54,898 nucleotides of DNA. It comes from an uncultured Neomegalonema sp. GTDB taxonomy: Bacteria > Pseudomonadota > Alphaproteobacteria > Rhodobacterales > Rhodobacteraceae. This document shows, piece after piece, positions 18,501-27,073 of the stretch; within the stretch, counting starts at the first letter, position 1, and every line of letters begins with the position of its first letter. Location of the stretch: NCBI GenBank assembly GCA_937958625.1, contig CALGNO010000032.1:1-54898 (forward strand), written 5' to 3'. The notes beneath the pieces were generated by a model, which searched no databases, was not told the DNA's origin, and saw only the letters and a list, made by a program, of their open reading frames with translations. The translations under genes were made by a program, and so were the position numbers.

Positions 18501-20948
18501 CTGGGAGTATTTGGTCTGACAGGCCTCATGCTCTGGATCGGCGGGGCGTGGTACATCACGGCGTCGGCACGACGAACACGAAAGTTCGGATTCGCTTTCT
18601 TCCTGACCGCAGTCGGCGCGCTGTTCTTTGCCATCGCATCGATGCGCGTTTCGCCGGATACGATAACGCCCCATGAAGCGGCATTTTTCGGGTTCATCCT
18701 GTTTCTGATGTCCATTATCGCCTTTGCCTGGTGTATGCGATACGAATACAGTGTCGAGAACCTCATCAGCCTCGAAACTTTCAGCCCCCAGACCGACGGA
18801 TTCTCTGAACCGGCGTATCGGACGTTCAGGGGTCGAGCCTTGAAAGTTTTTTTGTGGACCGCACCGTTTCTGTTGCTCGGTTGGGGATTGTTGTTCGATC
18901 TGGACGATGCACCCTTCAGCAACACGTGGGCGGACAGCGCGGCAGCCCGCTATGATGACAATTTCAGTAGCCTCGCCTGGGCGCTGCCGGTGCTGTCCTT
19001 CGGGATTCTGATCAGCGCGTGGAACCGCTTCGGAGAAAGCGGCGTGGTCACGCTCACCCACGACATCATCCTGCGCCGACTAAAGCATTGCGAAGGCGCC
19101 ATCCGGGGTCACATTCCCCTTGCCGCCATGCTGCAACAGCGGCTGTCGGGCATGTCCGGCCCTAAACCGGATTTTATCGACATGGAGAAGGCGGCGGGCG
19201 CAATCACGCCGCATACCGAACTGATCGTTACGCATCAGGAAGGAACACGCGCGGGCTTCCTGCGGCGCACCGCGTTGGTTGCGACGGCGGTTTTGGCCGT
19301 TCTTCAGATCGACGCCTTTAAAAGTCTGGAGCCGACGGAAGCGAGAAATGTCGATGGCGCAAGCGACACAGCGATCCTGACCCACGCTTTATTCACTGCC
19401 CTCGATGCAAATGGATCGTTGGGTCAGGATAATGGCGAGAAACCGTCGGACGTGCAGGCGGCGATTCTCACCCAACGAATGCGCGAACTGGTTGGCGGCT
19501 TGCGAACCGCGGCGCTGATGAACGAGGCAACTATTCGCGCCACTCTGGATACCGGACAGGTCCGCCGCACATCAATTTCACAAAACGACACCGATGTTGA
19601 CCTTCACAGGCTCTCCGCCGGAATGCAGCGGACGTTCGAGAAGCCCGGGACGGGTCGCCAGACGGTCTGGGATGGCGGGCCTATCACCGCCGCGATCACT
19701 AACCTTGCGACGACAATCGGCACTTGGAGGCCGGTGAAGGTCACCCGTGTCAATTGGCCCGATGGTGGAAATCTGAACGATACAATCGCCAAGAGCGTCG
19801 CTGAAAAGTTCCGCTTCGACCAAAGCGCAATCAACTGGAGCAGCATCGGCTCGGGTATCGGCACATCGCTCGCAATATCGCCGCTCAATATCAATTGGGA
19901 GGTATTCAGCGACTCTCTGGCCAAGGGCTTCGTTGCCGAACTCGGCAAATCCGGCATCGACTGGGACGTCGCGGTCACAGGGCTGACCGACGGGGCCGCC
20001 GCGAACCTCGAGGCGGCGACGGTCGACTGGACCAAAATCGGATTGAGGGTTACCGAGACTCTCGGCGCGAAAATCAATTGGCAAGACCCTGCCAACACGA
20101 TTTCGGGCGGCATCGCCGACAATATTAAAAACGCAGCGATCGACTGGCCTGCGTTGGTCAAGGGGCTGGTACTGAACGTCAATCTCGACGATTTTGATCT
20201 CGACCCTGCTGCCATTCGGGAGCATTTGGCTCACCCGACTGACGCCGCTGAAAAACCGCCGACGGAAAACGTGACAGGGCCTCGGTCATTTTCGCCGTCT
20301 TCCCTCTTCACCTCAATTCCCCCGGAATGCGGCGATCCTGAAGGGTCGCATCATCTGGTGGCGCGCTTTCAATACAGGTTCGAACGCTCGGGAATCACGG
20401 CGGACGACGTCGATTGCGTCTGGACGGGCGACGGAACGCCACCTCGCTTTTCACGATGCGAACAGGACGGCTATGACACGCTCAAGCGCGCCGGCAATCG
20501 ACCGGATGACAATGGCACCATCGGCGCAATCCGCCAAAAGCTGGGCAAGACATGGCAAGATGAAGCCACGCGCTATCAATATATTCTGGTGGCCGGGTTT
20601 ACCGATTTGCAAGGACCGACGCTGACCAATATCCGCCTGTCCCAGCAGCGCGCGCAAAAGCTCTCTTACGCCTTGCAAAGCGGGTGGGAATGGCTGGCAG
20701 AGGGCAATAGGCGCCCGCCTATCATCGCAATAGGGCTCGGGCAGGAGATCGACACCAGCGCGGCCAGTGGCGGCAATATGATCAATGTCCCCGGGTCGCG
20801 GCGCGCCGAAGTGCGAATGTGCGGGCTGCCCAAAGCCGCGCAATCGAGCGCCTCTGCCCTTGCGGATGCCACTCAGGGCGTCGAAAAACCAGCACCTTCG
20901 ACGCAACCCTCGAAAAATGCGCCGAAAACGACGCAAGTCGTTGAGTGA
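15531..20948 (+). CDS. giant polytopic membrane protein with Trp repeats and C-terminal OmpA-like domain
   Basis: An 1805-residue protein with GGAGGG just before ATG 15531. The first ~900 residues are soluble and mostly helical. A helix-hairpin-helix-like stretch lies at about 766-831 (RGANNIGKTSKEYLNSSD onward). About seven membrane segments follow, near 911-930, 985-1009, 1019-1040, 1050-1069, 1104-1122, 1147-1164 and 1246-1260. Residues about 1409-1553 hold seven imperfect repeats of 17-27 residues, each opening with Asn-Trp or Asp-Trp after a hydrophobic residue. Residues about 1680-1765 resemble an OmpA/MotB peptidoglycan-binding domain (VAGFTDLQG, RLSQQRAQKLSYAL, RRAEVRM). The OmpA tip should lie in the periplasm and the large N-terminus in the cytoplasm. 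The size recalls secretion-system scaffolds such as TssM, but I see no sequence match. It is the last gene of the rightward arm and ends at a strong terminator. Confidence 0.82.
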   Translation: MKTPLSEKAMFSALVAEFEKNLRQAERRDGKAFGPDPVILAQRLCDPSAEPENARHKYDSWVVLNKWLPQKLSKATGMSPVPDQTASPIKAAPSPVQSALRSVLSIFTGPKNQKWQPSLPANKSRETIEADLEKVFAAAIQDARATAHKMPAELPQIANDMADRLINGDASSSKGWVWENSKRLRAIGLNERLGEIETCKALLNRILDPVNEEGARHGETIAAGKTKQAFQDISRVLRDRLHGFDLAEPHRRADYERLFNEVAKAASRYMAREQKDNDGETRQTLDRAIKDSLQAETSRRIAHSSDLLRETLERYSDDAEALAAWFRTSDAARPLDEARAAMLTDVRQKLHDRRVALLAEAGAAEPDGTAIRGPIVAAYNAALRDIKKRFSDYAERSRTKWTAHARTVLEPATQFLHPAALDHQADHVRAHHEQTAQAEIAATMRDTVDRLDASIVEQLMPAVFDHWFRSVWEDPLKRWQRFRRSLVASTNNDRKGIEYIQLDNDFIRQEAHHNLALGSAIHAIDRDGSTRLQPDVCLALLVQPDGEDEQTESSQHHTVTPDDRNTDCWSYLDWAQSMSGSDRVSDTLATCTFNLPPVTRRQDENDEKLEQRALRDCELEVKVKLNQFVKDFIATPGDEFIDKAHFTPLEIEPISSWIMKTGRSIDVAIDRDGLIAIVVSPETVESPDARRGLTDKADNAAIVIAHIVRRALGDHVAAGEPHGDRTRRSGIAYRIAPGEFVPVPLAVASDSPILDEPTDRDGMPVDCINRSGRGANNIGKTSKEYLNSSDVVTVKQLAEIDQTTIERIVEWKPYMRNKIGDWIARAQAMLSIAPQVPKPETPSGKAAALLDRDALPRHFVRKDWVACRPLAPRSAIVALAERSVTRRNELFAAVDKAKREGLDKPNMLPVHAALLAAIAGFFGVFAGCLFGETILSALDIARNDAGGVGQPFNQFFFPAEIDRDALAKVAEQTGWTLQALAVVCLTVLKSLGVFGLTGLMLWIGGAWYITASARRTRKFGFAFFLTAVGALFFAIASMRVSPDTITPHEAAFFGFILFLMSIIAFAWCMRYEYSVENLISLETFSPQTDGFSEPAYRTFRGRALKVFLWTAPFLLLGWGLLFDLDDAPFSNTWADSAAARYDDNFSSLAWALPVLSFGILISAWNRFGESGVVTLTHDIILRRLKHCEGAIRGHIPLAAMLQQRLSGMSGPKPDFIDMEKAAGAITPHTELIVTHQEGTRAGFLRRTALVATAVLAVLQIDAFKSLEPTEARNVDGASDTAILTHALFTALDANGSLGQDNGEKPSDVQAAILTQRMRELVGGLRTAALMNEATIRATLDTGQVRRTSISQNDTDVDLHRLSAGMQRTFEKPGTGRQTVWDGGPITAAITNLATTIGTWRPVKVTRVNWPDGGNLNDTIAKSVAEKFRFDQSAINWSSIGSGIGTSLAISPLNINWEVFSDSLAKGFVAELGKSGIDWDVAVTGLTDGAAANLEAATVDWTKIGLRVTETLGAKINWQDPANTISGGIADNIKNAAIDWPALVKGLVLNVNLDDFDLDPAAIREHLAHPTDAAEKPPTENVTGPRSFSPSSLFTSIPPECGDPEGSHHLVARFQYRFERSGITADDVDCVWTGDGTPPRFSRCEQDGYDTLKRAGNRPDDNGTIGAIRQKLGKTWQDEATRYQYILVAGFTDLQGPTLTNIRLSQQRAQKLSYALQSGWEWLAEGNRRPPIIAIGLGQEIDTSAASGGNMINVPGSRRAEVRMCGLPKAAQSSASALADATQGVEKPAPSTQPSKNAPKTTQVVE

Positions 20949-20954
20949 CAAAGA

Positions 20955-20988
20955 AAAACGCCTCGCAGATTGCTCTGTGAGGCGTTTT
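20955..20988. terminator. strong rho-independent terminator
   Basis: A perfect stem AAAACGCCTCGCAGA / TCTGTGAGGCGTTTT (one G-T pair) with a TTGC loop, starting 7 nt after the stop of the giant gene. The flanking A and T runs make it work in both directions, ending the rightward operon and also transcripts of the leftward tRNA gene. Confidence 0.88.
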
Positions 20989-20991
20989 ATC

Positions 20992-21066
20992 TGGCTCCGG
21001 AGGAGGGATTCGAACCCCCGACCTGGTGATTAACAGTCACTCGCTCTACCACTGAGCTACTCCGGA
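20992..21066 (-). tRNA. tRNA-Asn (anticodon GTT)
   Basis: On the minus strand the cloverleaf starts TCCGGAG and ends CTCCGGA-G-CCA, with the CCA encoded. The D arm (GCTCAGTGGTAGAGC), the anticodon loop CTGTTAA (anticodon GTT) and the T loop GGTTCGAATCC are all normal. One A-C mismatch closes the anticodon stem. The gene marks the right edge of the protease locus; a tRNA there is a common place for islands to integrate, but I found no repeated tRNA end on the far side. Confidence 0.96.
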
Positions 21067-21145
21067 TCAGTGGAGGGGCTTATAGACAAGCCCCCCGGTA
21101 TCGTCCAGCCAGTTTTCGCATCGAATTGGAACTCTTTTCAGCAGA

Positions 21146-22765
21146 TCAGCGACCGCTGAAAAGGCCGCCCAGCACACCGCGCGCGACCCGACGTCCGATT
21201 TGCGAACTCATCGAGCGTGCAAAGGACTTCACGATCGCCTCGCCCACGGACTGTCGGTTGCTGCCGCGCCGTTTCGGGGCGGCCTTGGTGGCGCGGGGTT
21301 TCGGGGTGTCGAGGGTATAGCGGCGACCGGAGTTGAACTGTCCGTCATCCTGCCACATCGGGGCCAGCTCGTCGCCGCGATAGGCCCCGCCGGATTTGCG
21401 ACGACCGCGTCCGCGCGCCCGGCCCGATTGCTCTTCAATATCGGCTTCGGCGGCGGCCTTTGCCTCGGCGCGCTGGGACAGCATCTCGAAGGCGGATTTG
21501 CGGTCGATGCTTTCCTCGTAGATGCCGAAGATCGGCGAGTCCTGCATCACGGCCTTGCGCTCGGCGGCCTTGAGCGGGCCGAGGCGCGACGATGGCGGGC
21601 GTATCAGCGTGCGTTCGACCATGGACGGCGCGCCCTTGGCCTCCAGCGTCGAGACCAGCGCCTCGCCAGTGCCGAGGTCGGGAATGGCTTCGACCGCGTT
21701 GAAGCGCGGATTGGGGCGGAAGGTGGTCGCGGCTGCCTTCAGCGCCTTTTGATCGCGGGGGGTATAGGCGCGCAGGGCGTGCTGCACCCGGTTGCCAAGC
21801 TGGCCCAGAATGTCGTCGGGCACATCCGCCGGGTTCTGGGTAATGAAATAGACGCCGACACCCTTCGACCGGATCAGCCGCGCGACCATCTCGACCTTTT
21901 CAATCAGAGCCTTGGGCGCATCCTCGAATAACAGATGCGCCTCGTCGAAAAAGAATACGAAGACGGGTTTGTCGGGATCGCCAACCTCGGGCAGTTCTTC
22001 GAACAGTTCCGAGAGCAACCACAGCAGGAACGTGGCGTAGAGGTTCGGCGAATTGACCAGCGTGTCGGCGGCGAGGATGTTGATCCGGCCCTCGCCGCGA
22101 TTGTTGGTCGCGATCATGTCTTTCAGTTCAAGGGCAGGCTCGCCGAAGAATTTCTTGCCGCCCTGTTGTTCGAGCACCAACAGCCGCCGCTGAATCGCGC
22201 CGACGCTGGCCTTGGTGACATAGCCGTAAGAGGTGCTAAGGGTCGATGCGTTCTCGCCGATATGATTGAGCATCGCGCGCAGGTCTTTCAGATCGAGGAG
22301 CAGCATCCCCTGATCATCGGCCAGCGCAAAGGCGATGTTCAGCACGCCCTCTTGGGTTTCGTTCAGGTCGAGCAGGCGAGAGAGCAGCAGCGGTCCCATC
22401 TCGGATACCGTGGCACGGACGGGGTGGCCTTTCTTGCCGAACATATCCCAGAACACGACCGGGAAATCTTCATAGCCGTAATCATCGAACCCGATGGTCG
22501 TGGCGCGCTCGATCAGGGCGTCGTGCAGCTTGTGTTCGTGACTGCCCGCCATGGCGAGGCCCGCGAGATCGCCCTTTACATCGGCCATGAAGACCGGCAC
22601 GCCCGCCTTCGAAAAGCCTTCGGCGAGGATTTGCAGGGAAACCGTCTTACCGGTGCCGGTCGCCCCGGCGATCAGACCATGGCGGTTGCCGAACCGCAGC
22701 AACAGCTCTTGCGGCACGGAATAGTCGGGGCCGCCGCCGCCGATGAAGAGGGTTTCGTCGCTCAT
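21146..22765 (-). CDS. HerA-like ATPase, DUF853 family
   Basis: A 539-residue ATPase of the DUF853/YjgR group related to HerA-FtsK. Walker A GATGTGKT is at residues 34-41, Walker B FVFFFDEAHLLF has Asp274-Glu275, and VGVYFITQNPADVPDDIL is the conserved sensor-like region. The C-terminal ~100 residues are basic and low-complexity (GRARGRGRRKSGG), ending in the GLFSGR-type tail usual in this family. The cell role of DUF853 proteins is not established. ATG 22765 has AAGGAAG upstream and overlaps the stop of the transporter gene by 4 nt, so the two are co-translated. Confidence 0.9.
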   Translation of the reverse strand: MSDETLFIGGGGPDYSVPQELLLRFGNRHGLIAGATGTGKTVSLQILAEGFSKAGVPVFMADVKGDLAGLAMAGSHEHKLHDALIERATTIGFDDYGYEDFPVVFWDMFGKKGHPVRATVSEMGPLLLSRLLDLNETQEGVLNIAFALADDQGMLLLDLKDLRAMLNHIGENASTLSTSYGYVTKASVGAIQRRLLVLEQQGGKKFFGEPALELKDMIATNNRGEGRINILAADTLVNSPNLYATFLLWLLSELFEELPEVGDPDKPVFVFFFDEAHLLFEDAPKALIEKVEMVARLIRSKGVGVYFITQNPADVPDDILGQLGNRVQHALRAYTPRDQKALKAAATTFRPNPRFNAVEAIPDLGTGEALVSTLEAKGAPSMVERTLIRPPSSRLGPLKAAERKAVMQDSPIFGIYEESIDRKSAFEMLSQRAEAKAAAEADIEEQSGRARGRGRRKSGGAYRGDELAPMWQDDGQFNSGRRYTLDTPKPRATKAAPKRRGSNRQSVGEAIVKSFARSMSSQIGRRVARGVLGGLFSGR

Positions 22766-24384
22766 GGTTTCTTCCTTCGTTTACGCGGGCGCAGGTCGAG
22801 GTCTGCATCTTCGATTGTGTCGGCGATCATGGTGCCTAGGTCCAGATCGACTTGCATCGGGTCGGATTTCGGGGGCGGTTCCAGCACTGCGGGACGGATC
22901 GTCAGACGCAGGGCGGCAACGATGAAGCACAGGATCACCACCAGCGCCGGAACCGCGCCGAGGCGGCCCAGATCATCGGCAATCGGGCCTGCGCTCGTCG
23001 CCGCCAGCCCCCATCCGCCCAGCGCCACGCCGATGCACCAGATATTGGCCACCGATGCCCGCGCTTCGCCAGTGACGACATCGCTCTCGGGACCGGGGGC
23101 GCAGAGGCGCATCACCGAATGGAGCATCGCGGCGGCAAAGGTCGCGAAGGTGAGCGCCAGAATAATCATGAATCCGACGATCAGCGACTCGCCCCCCGGC
23201 ACGCCCCAGAGCGCGGTGTAAACCGCCTTGTCATCGCCGCCCCGGGTAATTGTCTGCCACAGCGAGCCGGAGGTCGCCTCGTCGAGCGCAAGGGACAGGC
23301 CGCCAAAGGCTAGAATCCACAGCATCGTCACCAGCGCGGGCACAACACAGAAGTAAAACACCGCCTCGGCGACCAGAAATCCCTTCGCCGCACGGCTGAG
23401 AAACAATCCGATGAACGGCGCGGCCAGCATCGCCATGGCCCAGTGCGAGGCGGTCCATACGGTCGGCCACGGATCACCGGTCGTCATGCCGGTGAAACTC
23501 AGCATCGAGGGCAAGGCGAGGATCATGTGCCAGATCGAACGAAGCCCCCAGCCGATGATCTTTCCGGTCGGCCCAAGGATGATCACGGCGACGATCATCA
23601 TCAGCATCAGGATCAGCGTCGCGCGTGCCAATGTGCCATAGACCGCCCGCACAGGCCGCGCTCCGGCGACAAAGATCACAAAGATCATCGCTAGCGCGAC
23701 GGCGAATAGTGCCGAGGCATTGGGCGTATCGGACCCGAAGCGGCTCATTTCGCGCGACAGGGCCAGAATACTGCTCGTGAAAGCCCCGATCACCACCAGC
23801 GTCGCGAAAAAGACCAAGACGGCATTCAGCGCCAGCGCAAACGGGTCTTCCGACCGTTGACGCAGGATCGCTCCGCCAACGGAGGGCGCGCGCTTCAGGT
23901 TCTGGGTCGAAAGGCCGAAGACGATCAGGCACAGGGCATTCAGCAGATGCGGGATCAGCCCCCAATGGATCATGGTCGCGTAAAGCGCGAAGCTCTGGGC
24001 ATCGAGGCTGCGGGCGACCAGATCGAGGGATGCCGGGGGGGCGTTGACATGGTGCAGCGGCCCGGCGCTGGCCCAGAACATCAGGCCGAGGGACGTACTC
24101 GCCGCCAGACCGACGGCCACGGCCCCGAAGGCGCTGTGAACCGGTCTGCCGGACCGGCCACCGATGCGCACGTCGCCGATGACCATCGAAACGATCACCG
24201 TCACGACGATCACCCCGAGGCCAACCCAGATGAACAGCCATCCTACCGCATCGAACACGCTGTGAAGGGCCATGCCGGCCATCGTGGCCACGACCGCTCC
24301 ATAGCCCGCCCAACCCGCGACGAACAGCAAGGCCAGGGCGATGAAGGGGGCCGCGAGGACACCCGCGCGCAGCGGCGTCTCCAT
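22762..24384 (-). CDS. divergent BCCT-family transporter
   Basis: A 540-residue inner-membrane protein with about 12 membrane segments. Several stretches match the betaine/choline/carnitine transporter pattern: LGLMFWASAGPLHHVNAPP, TMIHWGLIPHLLNALCLIVFG and HWAMAMLAAPFIGLFLSRAA. The first two correspond to the substrate-site glycine-rich and HWGxxP helices. It is more divergent than typical BCCT carriers, so substrate (trimethylammonium compound or other) and ion coupling are open. ATG 24384 has AGGA upstream. It sits directly ahead of the HerA-like gene with a 4-nt overlap. Confidence 0.78.
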   Translation of the reverse strand: METPLRAGVLAAPFIALALLFVAGWAGYGAVVATMAGMALHSVFDAVGWLFIWVGLGVIVVTVIVSMVIGDVRIGGRSGRPVHSAFGAVAVGLAASTSLGLMFWASAGPLHHVNAPPASLDLVARSLDAQSFALYATMIHWGLIPHLLNALCLIVFGLSTQNLKRAPSVGGAILRQRSEDPFALALNAVLVFFATLVVIGAFTSSILALSREMSRFGSDTPNASALFAVALAMIFVIFVAGARPVRAVYGTLARATLILMLMMIVAVIILGPTGKIIGWGLRSIWHMILALPSMLSFTGMTTGDPWPTVWTASHWAMAMLAAPFIGLFLSRAAKGFLVAEAVFYFCVVPALVTMLWILAFGGLSLALDEATSGSLWQTITRGGDDKAVYTALWGVPGGESLIVGFMIILALTFATFAAAMLHSVMRLCAPGPESDVVTGEARASVANIWCIGVALGGWGLAATSAGPIADDLGRLGAVPALVVILCFIVAALRLTIRPAVLEPPPKSDPMQVDLDLGTMIADTIEDADLDLRPRKRRKKP

Positions 24385-24560
24385 TTACCAAAATCCTGCC
24401 AGAATGGAACACTGTATGCTTAACTTCTATGCCGTCTGCATCGCTCAAAAAACCATTCGAATCAAGCGTTCACCATAATTCCCATGCGCCGGACCCGGTT
24501 TGGCGCGATGCTTGCTCTTCTCCCCTTGCGATAAACGGTGTTTGTCTCGGCGAGGTCAGG

Positions 24561-25241
24561 ATGCGACAGGTAATTTCAAAGGCGGTTCGTGGATTGATTG
24601 GTGTGGCGTGCGTTGCGTTGTGCGCCGGGTTCGTATTTTTCATCACCGATGATGTCGAGGCCGCATGGGACAAGCCCGGGATCACGGCCCAGCCCACCAT
24701 GCCCACCGCCCGCGACCTGACGGTTTTCGAGCGCCGCCTGCACCGCGCCAGCGAGACCAGCCCGCTTGCCGATACCTGTGCCATGGGATCGCTGCTCGGC
24801 GGGTCCGAGATTCATGTGGCCACCAAAGTCCCCGGCCAAGGGCACATGGCGACCCGCACCTATCCTGATTTTGCGCGGGCCGATGTGGAACGCGTGCCGG
24901 GCGAGCCGAAGGCTCTGATCCTGGAATCGCTGAAGCCGACACTCTGGAAAGTTACGGGATCGCCTTCGGTCATCATCGTGCTCGGCGAGGCGGTCGTGGC
25001 CGAATATCCCACCGGCGTGCCGATCTTCGCGCCGAAATTCGTGGAGGGATGCGCAGCAGCACGCTGGGTGCCGACACCGAAGACGCTGAAATCTTCGCTG
25101 CGCAGCACCTTCATCAGTTCGTTGATCGCCGATCCGCACAGCCAGTTTGCCAACCGCGCGAAGCAGGTGTCCCAAGGGTTGTTCGGGCGCGATGTCACGT
25201 CCTGGGCCGCACAAAGCACTGACGCTTTGATGCAGTTCTGA
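24561..25241 (+). CDS. hypothetical protein with N-terminal membrane anchor
   Basis: A 226-residue protein I do not recognise. A hydrophobic segment (residues about 10-28, GLIGVACVALCAGFVFFI) works as signal or anchor, placing the rest in the periplasm. Two Cys (CAMGSL and EGCAAARW) could pair. ATG 24561 with GAGG upstream is preferred to an in-frame ATG at 24429, because it puts the hydrophobic segment at the N-terminus and the extra 44 codons look non-coding. It converges on the ureohydrolase gene, 8 nt away. Confidence 0.7.
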   Translation: MRQVISKAVRGLIGVACVALCAGFVFFITDDVEAAWDKPGITAQPTMPTARDLTVFERRLHRASETSPLADTCAMGSLLGGSEIHVATKVPGQGHMATRTYPDFARADVERVPGEPKALILESLKPTLWKVTGSPSVIIVLGEAVVAEYPTGVPIFAPKFVEGCAAARWVPTPKTLKSSLRSTFISSLIADPHSQFANRAKQVSQGLFGRDVTSWAAQSTDALMQF

Positions 25242-25249
25242 GGCGGCGC

Positions 25250-26197
25250 TCACCGGGCCGCGAGAATACGCCCGATGGTGTTGAGCAAGAGCTGCGCGGC
25301 CAGAATCGACGTGGTCCCGGTGGAATCGTAATCCGGCGCGACCTCGACCAGATCAATGCCGACAATCTCGCCGCGCTTTGCCAGACCGGCGATCAACTCC
25401 AGTATCTCGTAATAGAGAAACCCGCCATGGGACGGCGTACCGGTTCCCGGCGCAATCGACGGGTCGAACCCGTCGATATCGATGGTCAAGTAATACCGCT
25501 TGCCCTCGGGCACCCGCGCCAGCGCGCCCTCCGGCCCAAGCGCCCGGAACTGCCGCACCGACAGAATATCCGACCCCTGCGCCCGGGCGTCTTCGTAGCC
25601 CTCCTTCGCGGTCGATGAGACATTACGGATGCCGAATTGCGAGAGGCCGGTCACGTAGGGTTTCTCGGACGCCCTCTTCATCGGATTGCCATGGCCGAGG
25701 GTCACGCCGTGTCGCTCATCGACGAAATCCAGATGCGCGTCGATCTGGACGATGTGGATCGGCTCTTGCTCCGAAAAGGCGTTAATGCACGGGATATTGA
25801 CCGAGTGATCGCCGCCCAGCACCACCGGCAACGCCCCCGCCGCCAGAATCGCCCGCACGCCCGCCTCGATATTGTCGTGGGAAGTCGCCTGATCCGTGTG
25901 AACGATGTCGGCATCGCCCAGATCGACGATCCGTGCGCCGTCCAGATAGGTCGCGTCGTCCTCGTGGTCATAGGCCCCGGCATGGCCGAAGGCGAAAAGG
26001 GTCGAGGCCTCGCGGATACCGCGCGGGCCGAACCGCGCCCCGCTGCGCCATTGCGTCCCCATATCCAGCGGCGCGCCCAGCACGGCCACATCCGCATCGA
26101 TGGCGGACCAGTCGGGCACGTAGGGATACTTGCCGAACGTGGCGATGCCGACAAAGGGCAGGTTCAGCCGCCCCGATTGATACCCGTGTGATGCCAT
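25250..26197 (-). CDS. agmatinase/ureohydrolase family enzyme
   Basis: A 315-residue binuclear-manganese ureohydrolase. The metal ligands are all present: His131 (LGGDHS), Asp153-x-His155-x-Asp157 (QIDAHLDFVD) and Asp240-x-Asp242 (TIDIDGFDPSIAPGTGTP). Family members hydrolyse agmatine, guanidinobutyrate, proclavaminate or similar guanidino compounds; the sequence alone does not settle which. ATG 26197 gives the usual family length. A longer frame to 26377 adds a low-complexity Arg/Ser stretch with no homology feel. It is transcribed alone. Confidence 0.88.
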   Translation of the reverse strand: MASHGYQSGRLNLPFVGIATFGKYPYVPDWSAIDADVAVLGAPLDMGTQWRSGARFGPRGIREASTLFAFGHAGAYDHEDDATYLDGARIVDLGDADIVHTDQATSHDNIEAGVRAILAAGALPVVLGGDHSVNIPCINAFSEQEPIHIVQIDAHLDFVDERHGVTLGHGNPMKRASEKPYVTGLSQFGIRNVSSTAKEGYEDARAQGSDILSVRQFRALGPEGALARVPEGKRYYLTIDIDGFDPSIAPGTGTPSHGGFLYYEILELIAGLAKRGEIVGIDLVEVAPDYDSTGTTSILAAQLLLNTIGRILAAR

Positions 26198-26330
26198 GAG
26201 ACCTGCCCCGAAACCGATTGTGCCGGGCAGATCATGACCGAGTGCGGGGTGAAAGCAATGGGCGTTGTGCGACGCGCGTGGTGCGGCGTCTGTCTGATCG
26301 CGGGACCCGCGCGCGCTCAACAACAATAAC

Positions 26331-26354
26331 GGCCCGGAGCTGTTGCTCCGGGCC
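26331..26354 (-). terminator. rho-independent terminator of the DUF992 gene
   Basis: A perfect 10-bp stem GGCCCGGAGC / GCTCCGGGCC with a 4-nt loop. On the minus strand it is followed by a T-rich run (GTTATTGTTGTTG), so it ends transcripts from the DUF992 gene at 26413-26952. Confidence 0.85.
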
Positions 26355-26412
26355 GCCAGAATTGATCGCCAACGCATTGCGCCGCGACCATCCGGTTCAT
26401 ACGCCCAGCGGA

Positions 26413-26952
26413 TCAGGCAGCGTCGCGCTCGAGATAGAGAAAGCCAAGACCCGCGCCGATGCCAAGACCGCGAAGGGTCTCGATACCAACCGGTTGCAAC
26501 GAAATCTCCTTGCGCGATCCACCGACCAGCGCAGCCGCGCCAACGCCATAGGTCAGAGACGCCGTGGCAGAGGCACCGAAATACTTGCCTTCGAGGGCGT
26601 ATTCAGGCCGAGCCTCGCCCTTCTTGCGCGAGCTGAACACGGCAAAGCGCAGGGTTTCGTTCTCGCGCACGGTCAGGTCGATGCCGAGCTGGATCCCGGT
26701 CACGCCCCTATAGGTCTCTTTCTCGCCCTTGATCGGCGCGTAGGTGCAATCGACCTGGGCCGTCGAGCGCACGACATAGTTGCGACGCGTGTTCGGCTGG
26801 ACTGTACAGGTAAGCGCACCGACCTGCACATCGCGATCATTGTCAGCGGCTTTAGTGCCCTGCGCGGCAGCAGGCATGGAAGCGAGGCTCATCGCGGCGA
26901 CCGACAGGGCCAGAACGGTTTTCTTCGCGAACGAGGATTTCAGAGGGGTCAT
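26413..26952 (-). CDS. exported DUF992-family protein
   Basis: A 179-residue protein with a Sec signal (residues 1-31, ending PAAAQ). The mature part follows the DUF992 pattern: VGALTCTVQP, a second Cys in STAQVDCTYAP, YRGVTGIQLGIDL, LRFAVFSS, the Gly/Ala-rich KYFGASATASLTYGVGAAAL and VGGSRKEISLQPVGI. DUF992 proteins are small periplasmic beta proteins common in Alphaproteobacteria, function unknown. AAGGA precedes the start. A strong terminator follows, so the gene is monocistronic or ends the unit that may begin with the HdeA-like gene. Confidence 0.9.
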   Translation of the reverse strand: MTPLKSSFAKKTVLALSVAAMSLASMPAAAQGTKAADNDRDVQVGALTCTVQPNTRRNYVVRSTAQVDCTYAPIKGEKETYRGVTGIQLGIDLTVRENETLRFAVFSSRKKGEARPEYALEGKYFGASATASLTYGVGAAALVGGSRKEISLQPVGIETLRGLGIGAGLGFLYLERDAA

Positions 26953-27073
26953 TTTACGATCCTTTCAGGATACGCGGCTCGCGGGGTTCATCGGAACCAG
27001 ACGCGGCGCTGTGACAGGGGGAGCCGCCGCGCGCCAAGTGGCGCGCAGGCGGATAGGAAGGGGTGCAGGGCGG

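Noticed and set aside
20992-21066. tRNA-Asn as attachment site of the protease locus
   Set aside because: I found no integrase gene and no duplicated tRNA end near 4 kb, so integration at this tRNA is not supported.
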